64,000 nucleotides of DNA, taken from Flavobacteriaceae bacterium. Lineage in GTDB: Bacteria > Bacteroidota > Bacteroidia > Flavobacteriales > Flavobacteriaceae. The notes beneath the pieces are model-generated. The model did not search any database, had not been told where the DNA came from, and worked only from the letters and a program-made list of their open reading frames with translations. Where the stretch lies: contig JAIPBH010000004.1 in NCBI GenBank assembly GCA_021739635.1, positions 124,001 to 188,000 of the forward strand, in the 5' to 3' direction. Shown piece after piece: positions 26,777 through 34,995 of the stretch. The position numbers and the translations under genes are program-made. The number at the start of each line of letters is the position of its first letter. Position 1 is the first letter of the stretch.

Positions 26777-28498
26777 TTATTTTTTTAAGGTAATTTCAAT
26801 AACCCCATCTTTGGCTTTTTCGCCATACTTTTTAGTAGCCATATCACCTTTTAAAACATTTACAGATTCAATAGTGTCAGGTTTTATGTCATTCATTTCT
26901 TCTTGAGTAATTTCTTTTCCATCAACCATGAATAATGGTTCTTTTCCACCTTTAGAAATTATTTTTATATTGTCATCACTACCACTTGCATCAATAACCT
27001 TTCTATCATTAGTATCTTCAGTAACCCAGGTTATATCATCTTTGTCTCCATCCGTTTTAACGGTAACATTATATGTTTTTTTTGCATTACCTTTTTTTAT
27101 TGTCAATGTTGAATCTTTATCTGAGTTAAAATTAACCATCTTCATTTTATGTTTTTTTGATATGCGAGAAGTATCACCATCTTTTATAACGATAGTTTTA
27201 ATTTCAATATCTTCATTATCATCATCTGAAGTAATAACAAACACATTGTTGCCAGAACCAGAATGATTAGTTTCATGAATGTCTCCATCTTTTGTTATGA
27301 AAACCATGTTATGGTCTTTCTTTAATTGGCCATTTCCTATAGATATGTTTTTCCCATCATCATCTACAGAAATTTTAATTGGACTAATGGCTTCATCAGT
27401 ATCTATGCTATAGTTTGCACTTGATGATTTTGAATTTAATTCTATTTTTATAGCCGTAATGTCTCCTTGTTTGTTTCGTTTAATACCTTTAATTTTTAGA
27501 GTAATGCCTTCATTTTTAAATGTTGCTTTTAATTTCTCAAAGTCACTATCTGTAAAGTCTTTGGTAATAATGCCTTCAATAGATGATTCTTTTAAATTTT
27601 TTAGAACTAGATTTTCAGCATTTAATTCTGATAAGTTATTTTTCTTTTCAATAATAACTTTTTTGGTATTAAAGCTCATTAAAAATAAAGCCAATGCTGG
27701 AATGATTAAAGCAAACTTTAATAAATTGATTTTTTTTGATTTTGATTTGTGTAACATAACGATTCGTTTTTTGATTAATGAATTATAAAAATTATTGGTT
27801 AAAGCCAATTGATGCGTTGGCATACTTGTTTTTAATAAGGTGTATTGATAACTTTTTTTGCAAGTAGAAAAGTTAATAGCCATTTTATCAGCAATAAACT
27901 CTAAATTTTGTTTTAAAGCTTTGTTGTAAAGCCAAATAAACGGGTTAAACCAAAATACAATACAAGCTAATTGTGCTATCAGAATATCTATGGTATGATG
28001 TTGTTGTACATGCACTTTTTCATGCGTGATAATTTGCTCTAATTCTAACTCATTAAACGGTGTTGCATTATAAACAATGTAGTTAAAAAATGAAAAAGGA
28101 GACATGTTTTTGTTTGTTTTAATAAAATGATAACGCCCAATCTTTTGCTTTTCACCCTTTATTATTAGCGGTAATAAAGATGTGATTTGGAGTATAAACC
28201 TCAAACTAAAAACAATAACACCTAAAATATATAGCGTATTTAAAATAAATAGCACATCAAAAAAACTCTTGGTTGGAGTTGTTGCAACATCATCTTCAAC
28301 AAAAACGAGATGATCTAAAACAACAGGAGCCTGTTCAACATATATTGGAATCACAATTAACGGAATAAAAACTGCCACCACTAATCCAGCCAACAAAAAC
28401 CATCTATTCTGTTCAAAAAAGGTATCACGCTGTAAAAACAACTTGTAAATGGTGTAAAATATGGTGACAACCGCCGTTACTTTTAGTAGATATTCCAT
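26777..28498 (-). CDS. BlaR1-like M56 membrane metallopeptidase sensor with plug-like C-terminus
   Basis: 573 residues. Membrane helices near 1-20, 33-52, 80-110 and about 265-285; the M56 zinc motif ‘HEKVH’ is at 159-163 in ‘IITHEKVHVQQHHT’, with the downstream ‘LEFIADKMA’ glutamate. The periplasmic tail (about 290-573) ends in ‘LFMVDGKEITQEEMNDI’ and ‘IESVNVLKGDMATKKYG...GVIEITLKK’, a TonB-receptor plug-like segment. M56 sensors cleave or inactivate a BlaI repressor on signal. Here the beta-lactam sensor domain of true BlaR1 is absent, so the signal is unknown. It begins one base after the stop codon of the BlaI gene, the usual arrangement. Confidence 0.85.
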   Translation of the reverse strand: MEYLLKVTAVVTIFYTIYKLFLQRDTFFEQNRWFLLAGLVVAVFIPLIVIPIYVEQAPVVLDHLVFVEDDVATTPTKSFFDVLFILNTLYILGVIVFSLRFILQITSLLPLIIKGEKQKIGRYHFIKTNKNMSPFSFFNYIVYNATPFNELELEQIITHEKVHVQQHHTIDILIAQLACIVFWFNPFIWLYNKALKQNLEFIADKMAINFSTCKKSYQYTLLKTSMPTHQLALTNNFYNSLIKKRIVMLHKSKSKKINLLKFALIIPALALFLMSFNTKKVIIEKKNNLSELNAENLVLKNLKESSIEGIITKDFTDSDFEKLKATFKNEGITLKIKGIKRNKQGDITAIKIELNSKSSSANYSIDTDEAISPIKISVDDDGKNISIGNGQLKKDHNMVFITKDGDIHETNHSGSGNNVFVITSDDDNEDIEIKTIVIKDGDTSRISKKHKMKMVNFNSDKDSTLTIKKGNAKKTYNVTVKTDGDKDDITWVTEDTNDRKVIDASGSDDNIKIISKGGKEPLFMVDGKEITQEEMNDIKPDTIESVNVLKGDMATKKYGEKAKDGVIEITLKK

Positions 28499-28499
28499 G

Positions 28500-28859
28500 T
28501 TATTTTTGGTTTTCTATTAATGAAATAATTTCCTTAAGTTCCTCGACACTAATCTTTTCTTCCTTAGCAAAAAACGAAACCATATTTTTATAAGAATTAT
28601 TAAAGTAGTTGTCAATAGCAGTATTCATAAAGCCATTTCGGTAATCTTCTTTACTTACCAAAGGGAAGTATTGGTGTGTTTTTCCAAAAGCATGGTAACC
28701 AACATAACCTTTTTCCTCTAAATTTCTTATAATGGTGGATAATGTGTTATAATGAGGTTTATCATCTTTAATTTCGGCCAAAACATCTTTAACAAAAGCC
28801 TTTTCAAGCTTCCATAAAATATGCATAATCTCTTCTTCCTTGTTAGTTAATTTTTCCAT
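28500..28859 (-). CDS. BlaI/MecI/CopY-family transcriptional repressor
   Basis: 119 residues from the ATG at 28857-28859 (‘MEKLTNKEEEIMHILWKLEK’). A longer in-frame reading would add 26 residues encoded by a GC-rich repeat and is not a credible start. The winged-helix DNA-binding domain covers about residues 5-80 (‘VKDVLAEI’, ‘YNTLSTIIRNLEEKGYV’), and a helical dimerisation tail follows. Members repress their own operon until the M56 partner is activated. The promoter at 28965-28995 is overlapped by three inverted repeats, consistent with autoregulation. Next gene is the M56 sensor. Confidence 0.9.
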   Translation of the reverse strand: MEKLTNKEEEIMHILWKLEKAFVKDVLAEIKDDKPHYNTLSTIIRNLEEKGYVGYHAFGKTHQYFPLVSKEDYRNGFMNTAIDNYFNNSYKNMVSFFAKEEKISVEELKEIISLIENQK

Positions 28860-28877
28860 GTTTTTAAATAAATATTT

Positions 28878-28960
28878 GGGCGTTACCGCAAGGGTCGGGC
28901 TTTCACTACTCGCTGCCTCCTTCGTCGGCGAGCTCAAACATACCGTTCAATCCCTAACGC
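28878..28960 (-). repeat. GC-rich dispersed repeat element forming the 5' leader of the BlaI mRNA
   Basis: An 83-bp GC-rich island in a strongly AT-rich setting, bounded by inverted GCGTTA / TAACGC ends. On the minus strand it reads GCGTTAGGGATTGAACGG ... GCCCGACCCTTGCGGTAACG, with inner CTCGC / GCGAG. From memory, elements with the ends ‘GCGTTAGGGATTG’ and ‘GCCCGACCC..GGTAACGCCC’ are spread through flavobacterial genomes; I cannot check that here. It lies between the predicted transcription start and the BlaI ATG. Confidence 0.7.
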
Positions 28961-28964
28961 AAAT

Positions 28965-28995
28965 CAAACTTATAACTATTTTTATAGTTATACAA
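28965..28995 (-). promoter_or_regulatory. Promoter of the BlaI-M56 operon
   Basis: On the minus strand, TTG at 28995-28993 (-33 element) and TAAGTTTG at 28972-28965 (-7 box, exact TAnnTTTG), with 20 bp between, within the 17-23 bp range for Bacteroidota. Predicted start near 28958. Confidence 0.7.
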
Positions 28996-29018
28996 CTAAA
29001 ATTATAGTTATTTAACTA
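28971..29018. promoter_or_regulatory. Tandem operator dyads over the BlaI promoter
   Basis: Three inverted repeats: TATAACTAT-N4-ATAGTTATA (28971-28992), TAGTT-N4-AACTA (28985-28998) and TAGTT-N4-AACTA (29005-29018). The last two lie in a 20-bp tandem repeat (28982-29001 and 29002-29021, two mismatches), that is, two helical turns apart. They cover the -7/-33 spacer, the expected place for BlaI binding. Confidence 0.65.
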
Positions 29019-29119
29019 AAATTTAAGTTTTTATTTTTAAAAATGACATAAATTATTTTAATCAAATTAAAATTTAAGCATAAAAAGTAATTATGTTATC
29101 TTCGCGAAAAATAATTTTT

Positions 29120-30064
29120 ATGAGCATTGTTTTAGTAATTCTAGGGTTGATCTTGTTGGTAGTTGGAGGTGAATTTTTAGTGCGTTCATCCGTTGCATTG
29201 TCATTTAAATTTAATATTTCTAAAATGGTTATTGGTATGACAGTGGTGTCTTTTGCAACATCATTACCAGAATTACTTGTTAGTTTACAAGCTGCTTTAG
29301 CAGGTTCTCCTGCAATAGCGTTAAATAATGTCATTGGTTCAAATATTGCTAATATAGGTTTGGTACTTGGTTTAACGGCTATGGTAGGAACCATTGTGGT
29401 TGATAAGTCTTTTTATAAATTAAATTGGCCAGCAATGATGTTGTTTTCCATTGTATTATACTATTTTCTTTACAATGATAATGTTTTAAGTGCTTTAGAA
29501 GGATTTATTTTGTTTGTAGGTATTATTTTCTTTTTACTCATTTTAATACGCAGTTCAAAGAAGGATACGGTAGTAGAAGATGTTGATGAAACCTTGGCTA
29601 TTGTTTCAAATTTTAAAATAATTTTGTGGCTATTAATTGGTGGAAGTGCTTTGTGTTTTGGAAGCGAATGGCTAGTTGATGGTGCTAAAGATATTGCCAT
29701 ATCACTTGGTGTTAGCGAAGCTGTTATAGGCGTGTCTTTAATTGCTGTAGGAACTAGTGTTCCAGAATTAGCCGCATCTGTTATTGCTGCTGCAAAACAA
29801 GAAAAAGCCATTTCATTAGGTAATTTAATTGGTTCAAATATTTTTAATATTTGTTCTGTTTTAGGATTAACTGCTATCATTAAACCCATACCTGTTACAG
29901 AATCTCAAATACTAACAAACGATATTTTTTGGATGCTTGGTTATGCTTTAATATTATTACCATTGGTTTTCATTAAAAAGAAATTTGAAATTTCAAGACT
30001 TAAAGGCTTCTTTTTAGTTTTATGTTATGGAATTTTTATTGTCATAGTATTTTCAAAAAAATAA
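29120..30064 (+). CDS. Calcium/sodium antiporter, CaCA family
   Basis: 314 residues with about 10 membrane helices. The two alpha-repeats that form the ion path are clear: ‘GMTVVSFATSLPELLVSLQA’ (about 41-60) with ‘NNVIGSNIANIGLVLGLTA’, and ‘GVSLIAVGTSVPELAASVIA’ (about 205-224) with ‘GNLIGSNIFNICSVLGLTAI’. It exchanges Na+ (or K+/H+) for Ca2+ across the inner membrane. I place the start at the ATG at 29120, not the in-frame ATG at 29093, because TATCTTCG at 29097-29104, one base off the -7 consensus, lies between them and because the family normally begins right before the first helix. Confidence 0.85.
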   Translation: MSIVLVILGLILLVVGGEFLVRSSVALSFKFNISKMVIGMTVVSFATSLPELLVSLQAALAGSPAIALNNVIGSNIANIGLVLGLTAMVGTIVVDKSFYKLNWPAMMLFSIVLYYFLYNDNVLSALEGFILFVGIIFFLLILIRSSKKDTVVEDVDETLAIVSNFKIILWLLIGGSALCFGSEWLVDGAKDIAISLGVSEAVIGVSLIAVGTSVPELAASVIAAAKQEKAISLGNLIGSNIFNICSVLGLTAIIKPIPVTESQILTNDIFWMLGYALILLPLVFIKKKFEISRLKGFFLVLCYGIFIVIVFSKK

Positions 30065-30081
30065 AACCAAGTTAATTAACT

Positions 30082-30114
30082 AAAAAAGCTCACTTAATTA
30101 AGTGAGCTTTTTTT
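30082..30114. terminator. Bidirectional intrinsic terminator
   Basis: Perfect palindrome with core AAGCTCACTTAATTAAGTGA between A and T runs, separating the antiporter (+) from the convergent glutamine synthetase (-). Confidence 0.9.
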
Positions 30115-30144
30115 ATTATGAACAAATTAATAACAGTATAATTA

Positions 30145-31167
30145 TTAAATCTTAGCGGATTTAACAGTTTTAATAATTCTAGCTGCAATTTTGTATGGGT
30201 CACCGTTCGATGCTGGTCTTCTGTCTTCTAACCAACCTTTATACCCTTTTTGAACAGCGATTAAAGGAATACGAATAGAAGCACCTCTATCAGAAACTCC
30301 ATAAGAGAAATCGTGTATTGAAGCTGTTTCATGTTTTCCAGTTAAACGTTGGTCATTAAACTCACCATAAACTTCAATGTGTTCTTTTACATATGGTCTA
30401 AAAGCCTCACAGATTTTTTCGTAAGTAGCTTTGTCTCCACACGTTCTTAATGTTGTGTTAGAGAAGTTAGCATGCATACCAGAACCATTCCAATCTAAAT
30501 CTTTTCCTAGTGGTTTTGGGTGGTATTCAATATAGTAACCATATTTTTCAGTTAATCTGTCTAATAAATATCTTGCAATCCATAATTCATCACCAGCTAA
30601 TTTTGCTCCTTTTGCAAACAATTGGAATTCCCATTGTCCACAAGCAACTTCTTGGTTTATACCTTCAAAGTTTAAACCAGCAGCAATACATAAATCTGCG
30701 TGTTCTTCAACAAGATCTCGTCCATGTGTATTTAACCCACCAACCGAACAGTAATACATACCTTGTGGCTTTGGATAGCCTCCTCTTGGGAATCCTAAAG
30801 GTAATTCTGTTTCAACATCCATGATAAAATATTCTTGTTCAAAACCAAACCAGAAATCATCGTCACCATCATCAATAGTAGCTCTACCATTTGATACGTG
30901 AGGTGTTCCATCAGCATTCATAACTTCAGTCATTACTAAATACCCATTTACACGTTCTGGATCTGGATAAATAGCAACAGGTTTTAATACACAATCAGAA
31001 GAACCACCTTCTGCTTGTCTTGTAGATGAACCATCAAAAGACCATAGACCTATTTCTTCTAAAGTTCCTTTAAAATTTTCGTGTTCCTCAACTTTGGTTT
31101 TACTTCTCATGTTTTGAGTTGGGTAGTAACCGTCCAACCAAATGTATTCTAATTTAATTTTTGCCAT
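30145..31167 (-). CDS. Glutamine synthetase, type II (eukaryotic-like, short form)
   Basis: 340 residues, the length of GSII-type enzymes rather than the ~470 of GSI. Converts glutamate, ammonia and ATP to glutamine in the cytosol. The beta-grasp domain (about 1-95) includes ‘LWSFDGSSTRQAEG’; the catalytic domain shows ‘FWFGFEQEYFI’ (metal-binding Glu), ‘GINQEVACGQWEFQ’, ‘DWNGSGMHANFSN’ and ‘SIRIPL’. No Tyr-adenylylation loop of GSI is present. It is divergent from the GSIII gene across 262 bp that hold both promoters and three GGGGTAT elements. Confidence 0.9.
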   Translation of the reverse strand: MAKIKLEYIWLDGYYPTQNMRSKTKVEEHENFKGTLEEIGLWSFDGSSTRQAEGGSSDCVLKPVAIYPDPERVNGYLVMTEVMNADGTPHVSNGRATIDDGDDDFWFGFEQEYFIMDVETELPLGFPRGGYPKPQGMYYCSVGGLNTHGRDLVEEHADLCIAAGLNFEGINQEVACGQWEFQLFAKGAKLAGDELWIARYLLDRLTEKYGYYIEYHPKPLGKDLDWNGSGMHANFSNTTLRTCGDKATYEKICEAFRPYVKEHIEVYGEFNDQRLTGKHETASIHDFSYGVSDRGASIRIPLIAVQKGYKGWLEDRRPASNGDPYKIAARIIKTVKSAKI

Positions 31168-31204
31168 AATGAATGTTTTATAGATGAAAAATTGATAATA
31201 ATGA

Positions 31205-31212
31205 CAAATATA
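31205..31212 (-). promoter_or_regulatory. -7 promoter box of type II glutamine synthetase gene
   Basis: Minus-strand TATATTTG, exact TAnnTTTG match, 37 bp before the ATG. No -33 TTG at proper spacing, so an activator may be needed. Confidence 0.6.
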
Positions 31213-31241
31213 ATTTTTTATGTATTTAATTTAAATTTAAA

Positions 31242-31299
31242 GGGGTATTTTAATGAATGCTAATGTTATTTTTATTTATACCCCATTTTTTTGGGGTAT
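31242..31299. promoter_or_regulatory. Three GGGGTAT elements between the two glutamine synthetase genes
   Basis: GGGGTAT at 31242-31248, its inverse ATACCCC at 31278-31284, and GGGGTAT again at 31293-31299. The last two form a perfect 8-bp inverted repeat ATACCCCA-N6-TGGGGTAT (31278-31299). No T run follows, so it is not a terminator. Probable regulator sites, 30-90 bp upstream of the type II promoter. Confidence 0.5.
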
Positions 31300-31389
31300 C
31301 TATTAAAAAAAGAATAGTTTTTTATATAAAAATTGAAAAATTGTTAACAAGAATATTTTTGAACTCTTAGCTTTTAATTTTATGATGAT

Positions 31390-31397
31390 TATTTTTG
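31390..31397 (+). promoter_or_regulatory. -7 promoter box of glnN
   Basis: TATTTTTG, exact TAnnTTTG match, 33 bp before the ATG at 31430; transcription start expected near 31404. Confidence 0.6.
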
Positions 31398-31429
31398 TGT
31401 TTTATAATTAAACTAAATTCAATTACAAA

Positions 31430-33616
31430 ATGTCTACCTTAAGATTTCACGCTATTAAAGAATCCATGTCTCATACTCCAATTCCTATTGAAGAGAAAGA
31501 AAGGAGATCTGATTTATTTGGAAAAAATGTTTTTAATGAAAATGCTATGCGCCAACATTTATCTAAAGATGCCTATAAAGGTGTTATGAGTGCCATTGAA
31601 CATGGTACAAAAATAGATAGAAATATTGCCGATCAAGTGGCATCATCAATGAAAGATTGGGCTTTATCAAAAGGGGTAACTCATTATACCCATTGGTTTC
31701 AACCATTAACTGGAATAACTGCAGAAAAACATGATGCTTTTTTTGAAACTATTGGAGGTGGTATGTCTGTTGAAAAATTTGGTGGCGATCAATTAGTACA
31801 ACAAGAACCAGATGCGTCAAGCTTTCCAAATGGAGGTATAAGAAACACTTTTGAAGCAAGAGGTTATACCGCTTGGGATCCAACATCTCCAGCCTTTATT
31901 TATGGAACCACATTATGTATTCCAACGATATTTGTTGCTTATACGGGTGAAGCACTTGATTATAAAACACCTTTATTAAGAGCTTTACATGCTGTAGATG
32001 ATGCTGCAACTGCTATCTGTAAATATTTTGATAAAAACGTAAAAAAGGTATCATCTTCATTAGGTTGGGAACAAGAATACTTTTTAATAGATAGAACTTT
32101 AGCATCATCTCGCCCTGATATCACCTTAACTGGTAGAACTTTGTTAGGGCATTCATCAGCAAAAGGACAACAATTAGATGATCATTATTTTGGGTCTATT
32201 CCAAATAGAGCTTTAAATTTTATGCGTGAGCTGGAAACAGAATGTATGTTAGTGGGTATTCCTGTTAAAACACGTCATAATGAAGTAGCACCAAATCAAT
32301 TTGAATTAGCTCCAATATATGAAGAAGCTAACTTAGCTGTTGATCATAATTCCTTATTAATGGATATTATGGGACGAGTAGCTTCTCGTCATAATTTTAA
32401 GGTTTTATTACATGAAAAACCATTTGCAGGTGTAAACGGATCTGGTAAACATAACAATTGGTCATTATCAACCGATACTGGTATTAATTTATTAGGACCA
32501 GGAAAAACGCCTATGAGCAACTTACAGTTTTTAGCGTTTTTTATTAATACTATAAAAGCAGTTCATGATTATGAAGAACTTTTAAGAGCAGCCATTGCAT
32601 CTGCAAGTAATGACCATAGATTGGGAGCTAATGAAGCGCCACCAGCTATTATTTCTGTATTTATTGGAGAGCAATTAACAAAAGTATTAGAAGAGCTTGA
32701 AGGCGTCACTTCTGGTAAATTGTCACCAGAAGAAAAAACAGATTTAAAGCTGAATGTGGTAGGTAAAATTCCTGATGTATTACTTGATAATACCGACAGA
32801 AACAGAACGTCTCCATTTGCATTTACAGGTAATAAATTTGAATTTAGAGCTGTAGGATCTATGGCTAATTGTGGAAACCCAATGACCGTTTTAAATACCA
32901 TTGTAGCTAAACAATTAAAAGACTTTAAAGTTGAAGTAGATGCTTTAATTGATAATAAAGGGTTAAAGAAAGATGAGGCTATTTTTAATGTTTTGAGAGA
33001 ATATATTAAAGCGTCAAGAAACATATTATTTGAAGGAAATGGATATGGCGATGCTTGGGCAATTGAAGCTAAAAAACGTGGCTTAAGCAATAATAAAACA
33101 ACTCCTGAAGCTCTTAAAGCAAAAATTTCTAAAAAAGCCATTTCACTTTTTGAAGAAATGAATGTTATGAGTAAAGTAGAAATGGAGGCTCGATATGAAA
33201 TAGAAATAGAAGAATATATTATGCATATTCAAATTGAAGGCAGAGTTTTAGGAGATATTGCAAGAAATCACATTGTTCCTACTGCTGTTAAGTATCAAAA
33301 CATTTTAATAAAAAACGTAAAAGGATTAAAAGATATTTTTGAAGAAAAATATCAAAGTGTATCTAAAGAGCAGTTAAACTTAATTGAAGAAATATCAAGT
33401 CATATAGAAAGCATTAACTTTAATGTTACTAAAATGACCAATGAGCGTAAAAAAGCAAATGCTATTGTTGATATAGAAAAAAAGGCACACGCATACTGTT
33501 TTAATGTAAAACCATTATTTGATGATATTAGGTATCATTGCGATAAATTAGAATTACTTGTTGATGATGAAATTTGGCCTCTAACTAAATATCGCGAACT
33601 ATTATTTACCAGATAA
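31430..33616 (+). CDS. glnN: Glutamine synthetase type III
   Basis: 728 residues, the size typical of GSIII, which is common in Bacteroidota and cyanobacteria. Catalyses ATP-dependent glutamine formation. GSIII marks include the N-terminal ‘THWFQPLTGITAEKHDAF’, ‘LGWEQEYFLID’ (metal Glu), ‘MRELETECMLVGIPVKTRHN’-type substrate segment, ‘EVAPNQFELAPIYEEAN’, ‘FAGVNGSGKHNNWSL’ and ‘RTSPFAFTGNKFEFRAVG’. The long helical C-terminus (about 560-728) is also typical. Paired divergently with a type II enzyme, it is probably under nitrogen control through the shared intergenic region. Followed by a terminator. Confidence 0.95.
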   Translation: MSTLRFHAIKESMSHTPIPIEEKERRSDLFGKNVFNENAMRQHLSKDAYKGVMSAIEHGTKIDRNIADQVASSMKDWALSKGVTHYTHWFQPLTGITAEKHDAFFETIGGGMSVEKFGGDQLVQQEPDASSFPNGGIRNTFEARGYTAWDPTSPAFIYGTTLCIPTIFVAYTGEALDYKTPLLRALHAVDDAATAICKYFDKNVKKVSSSLGWEQEYFLIDRTLASSRPDITLTGRTLLGHSSAKGQQLDDHYFGSIPNRALNFMRELETECMLVGIPVKTRHNEVAPNQFELAPIYEEANLAVDHNSLLMDIMGRVASRHNFKVLLHEKPFAGVNGSGKHNNWSLSTDTGINLLGPGKTPMSNLQFLAFFINTIKAVHDYEELLRAAIASASNDHRLGANEAPPAIISVFIGEQLTKVLEELEGVTSGKLSPEEKTDLKLNVVGKIPDVLLDNTDRNRTSPFAFTGNKFEFRAVGSMANCGNPMTVLNTIVAKQLKDFKVEVDALIDNKGLKKDEAIFNVLREYIKASRNILFEGNGYGDAWAIEAKKRGLSNNKTTPEALKAKISKKAISLFEEMNVMSKVEMEARYEIEIEEYIMHIQIEGRVLGDIARNHIVPTAVKYQNILIKNVKGLKDIFEEKYQSVSKEQLNLIEEISSHIESINFNVTKMTNERKKANAIVDIEKKAHAYCFNVKPLFDDIRYHCDKLELLVDDEIWPLTKYRELLFTR

Positions 33617-33631
33617 TATTAATAGTATAAT

Positions 33632-33659
33632 AAAAAGACCTGTTTAGCAGGTCTTTTTT
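33632..33659 (+). terminator. Intrinsic terminator of glnN
   Basis: Stem AAAAAGACCTG / CAGGTCTTTTTT with a 5-base loop, 16 bp after the stop codon. Confidence 0.85.
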
Positions 33660-33719
33660 CTTTTAACGCCATAAAGTAAATTCAATAATAAAAAGTTTAA
33701 GTAAAAAGTAAACAATCCT

Positions 33720-33727
33720 TACTTTTG
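33720..33727 (+). promoter_or_regulatory. -7 promoter box of the purM-type gene
   Basis: TACTTTTG, exact TAnnTTTG match. It overlaps an in-frame TTG at 33725, showing that this TTG cannot be the start codon; the ATG at 33752 is. Confidence 0.7.
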
Positions 33728-33751
33728 CAAATCAACACACAAATTATATTA

Positions 33752-34930
33752 ATGAGTCAAGAAATAAGTAAACGTTATGCCCTTAGAGGTGTTTCAGCTT
33801 CAAAAGAAGATGTTCATAACGCCATAAAAAACGTTGATAAAGGATTATTTCCTCAAGCTTTTTGCAAAATTGTTCCAGATTATTTAACTAATGATGAAGA
33901 TTATTGTTTGATTATGCATGCCGATGGCGCAGGAACGAAATCATCATTAGCTTATATGTATTGGAAAGAAACTGGAGATATTTCAGTCTGGAAAGGTATT
34001 GCACAAGATGCTTTGATTATGAATATTGATGATTTGTTATGTGTTGGAGCTGTTGATAATATTATGTTGTCTTCAACCATTGGAAGGAATAAAAATATCA
34101 TTCCAGGAGAAGTTATTTCAGCCATTATTAATGGAACTGAAGAACTTATTTCAGAATTAAAATCCTTTGGGGTAACTATTCATTCAACTGGAGGAGAAAC
34201 CGCTGATGTTGGAGATTTAGTAAGAACAATCATTGTGGATTCTACCGTAACTGCTAGAATGAAGCGTTCTAACGTTATCAATAATGCCAATATAAAAGCA
34301 GGCGATGTTATTGTAGGATTGTCATCATCAGGTCAAGCTACTTATGAAAAATCATATAATGGAGGTATGGGTAGTAATGGATTAACCTCTGCAAGGCATG
34401 ATGTGTTTAGTAAGTATTTAGCCGAAAAATACCCAGAGAGTTTTGATGCCTCTGTTCCTTCAGATTTAGTGTATTCAGGAAATGTTAAATTAACTGATAC
34501 TGTTCAAGATTCTCCAATTGATGCTGGCAAGCTCGTGCTGTCACCAACAAGAACATATGCGCCAATTATTAAAGAAATTTTATCAAAATATAATAGTGAT
34601 TCCATTCACGGCATGGTACATTGTTCTGGTGGTGCTCAAACCAAAATACTGCACTTTGTTAAAAAGTTGCATATTATAAAAGACAATATGTTTCCTGTTC
34701 CTCCATTGTTTAAATTAATTCAAGAACAATCAAAAACAGACTGGAAAGAAATGTATCAAGTATTTAATTGCGGACATAGAATGGAATTATATGTATCAGC
34801 AGAAACAGCTCTTGATATTATTGAAATTTCAAAATCTTATCATGTAGATGCACAAATTATTGGTAGAGTTGAAAATTCAAATAATACAGGACTCACAATA
34901 AAAAGTGAATTTGGGGAGTTTAAATACTAA
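33752..34930 (+). CDS. purM: Phosphoribosylformylglycinamidine cyclo-ligase (AIR synthase), Bacteroidota type
   Basis: 392 residues from the ATG at 33752 (‘MSQEISKRYALRGVSASKED’). PurM closes the imidazole ring in purine synthesis using ATP. The AIRS N-domain carries ‘IMHADGAGTKSSLAY’, ‘QDALIMNIDDLLCVGA’ and ‘HSTGGETADVGD’; the C-domain has ‘AGDVIVGLSSSGQATY’ and ‘GMVHCSGGAQTKIL’. It is longer (~390 vs ~345) and more divergent than E. coli PurM, and databases sometimes call it only ‘AIR synthase-related’. Downstream order DUF3078-prfA-pyrF is, from memory, common in this phylum; pyrF is also a nucleotide gene. Confidence 0.8.
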   Translation: MSQEISKRYALRGVSASKEDVHNAIKNVDKGLFPQAFCKIVPDYLTNDEDYCLIMHADGAGTKSSLAYMYWKETGDISVWKGIAQDALIMNIDDLLCVGAVDNIMLSSTIGRNKNIIPGEVISAIINGTEELISELKSFGVTIHSTGGETADVGDLVRTIIVDSTVTARMKRSNVINNANIKAGDVIVGLSSSGQATYEKSYNGGMGSNGLTSARHDVFSKYLAEKYPESFDASVPSDLVYSGNVKLTDTVQDSPIDAGKLVLSPTRTYAPIIKEILSKYNSDSIHGMVHCSGGAQTKILHFVKKLHIIKDNMFPVPPLFKLIQEQSKTDWKEMYQVFNCGHRMELYVSAETALDIIEISKSYHVDAQIIGRVENSNNTGLTIKSEFGEFKY

Positions 34931-34995
34931 ATTTCCTAATATTAAAATGGAATGATTTTTGATGAAAACAGAATTTTAATTTAGCATAACCATCC

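Noticed and set aside
28860-28937. Longer N-terminus for the BlaI repressor
   Set aside because: The additional 26 residues would be encoded by the GC-rich repeat, do not resemble the family, and precede the normal MEKLTNKEEE start.
31278-31299. ATACCCC/GGGGTAT hairpin as a transcription terminator
   Set aside because: No T run follows on either strand, and it lies between divergent genes where no transcript needs to end.
32569-33141. 190-codon open frame antisense to glnN
   Set aside because: Lies opposite the conserved C-terminal half of glutamine synthetase III; no start signal and no recognisable domain.
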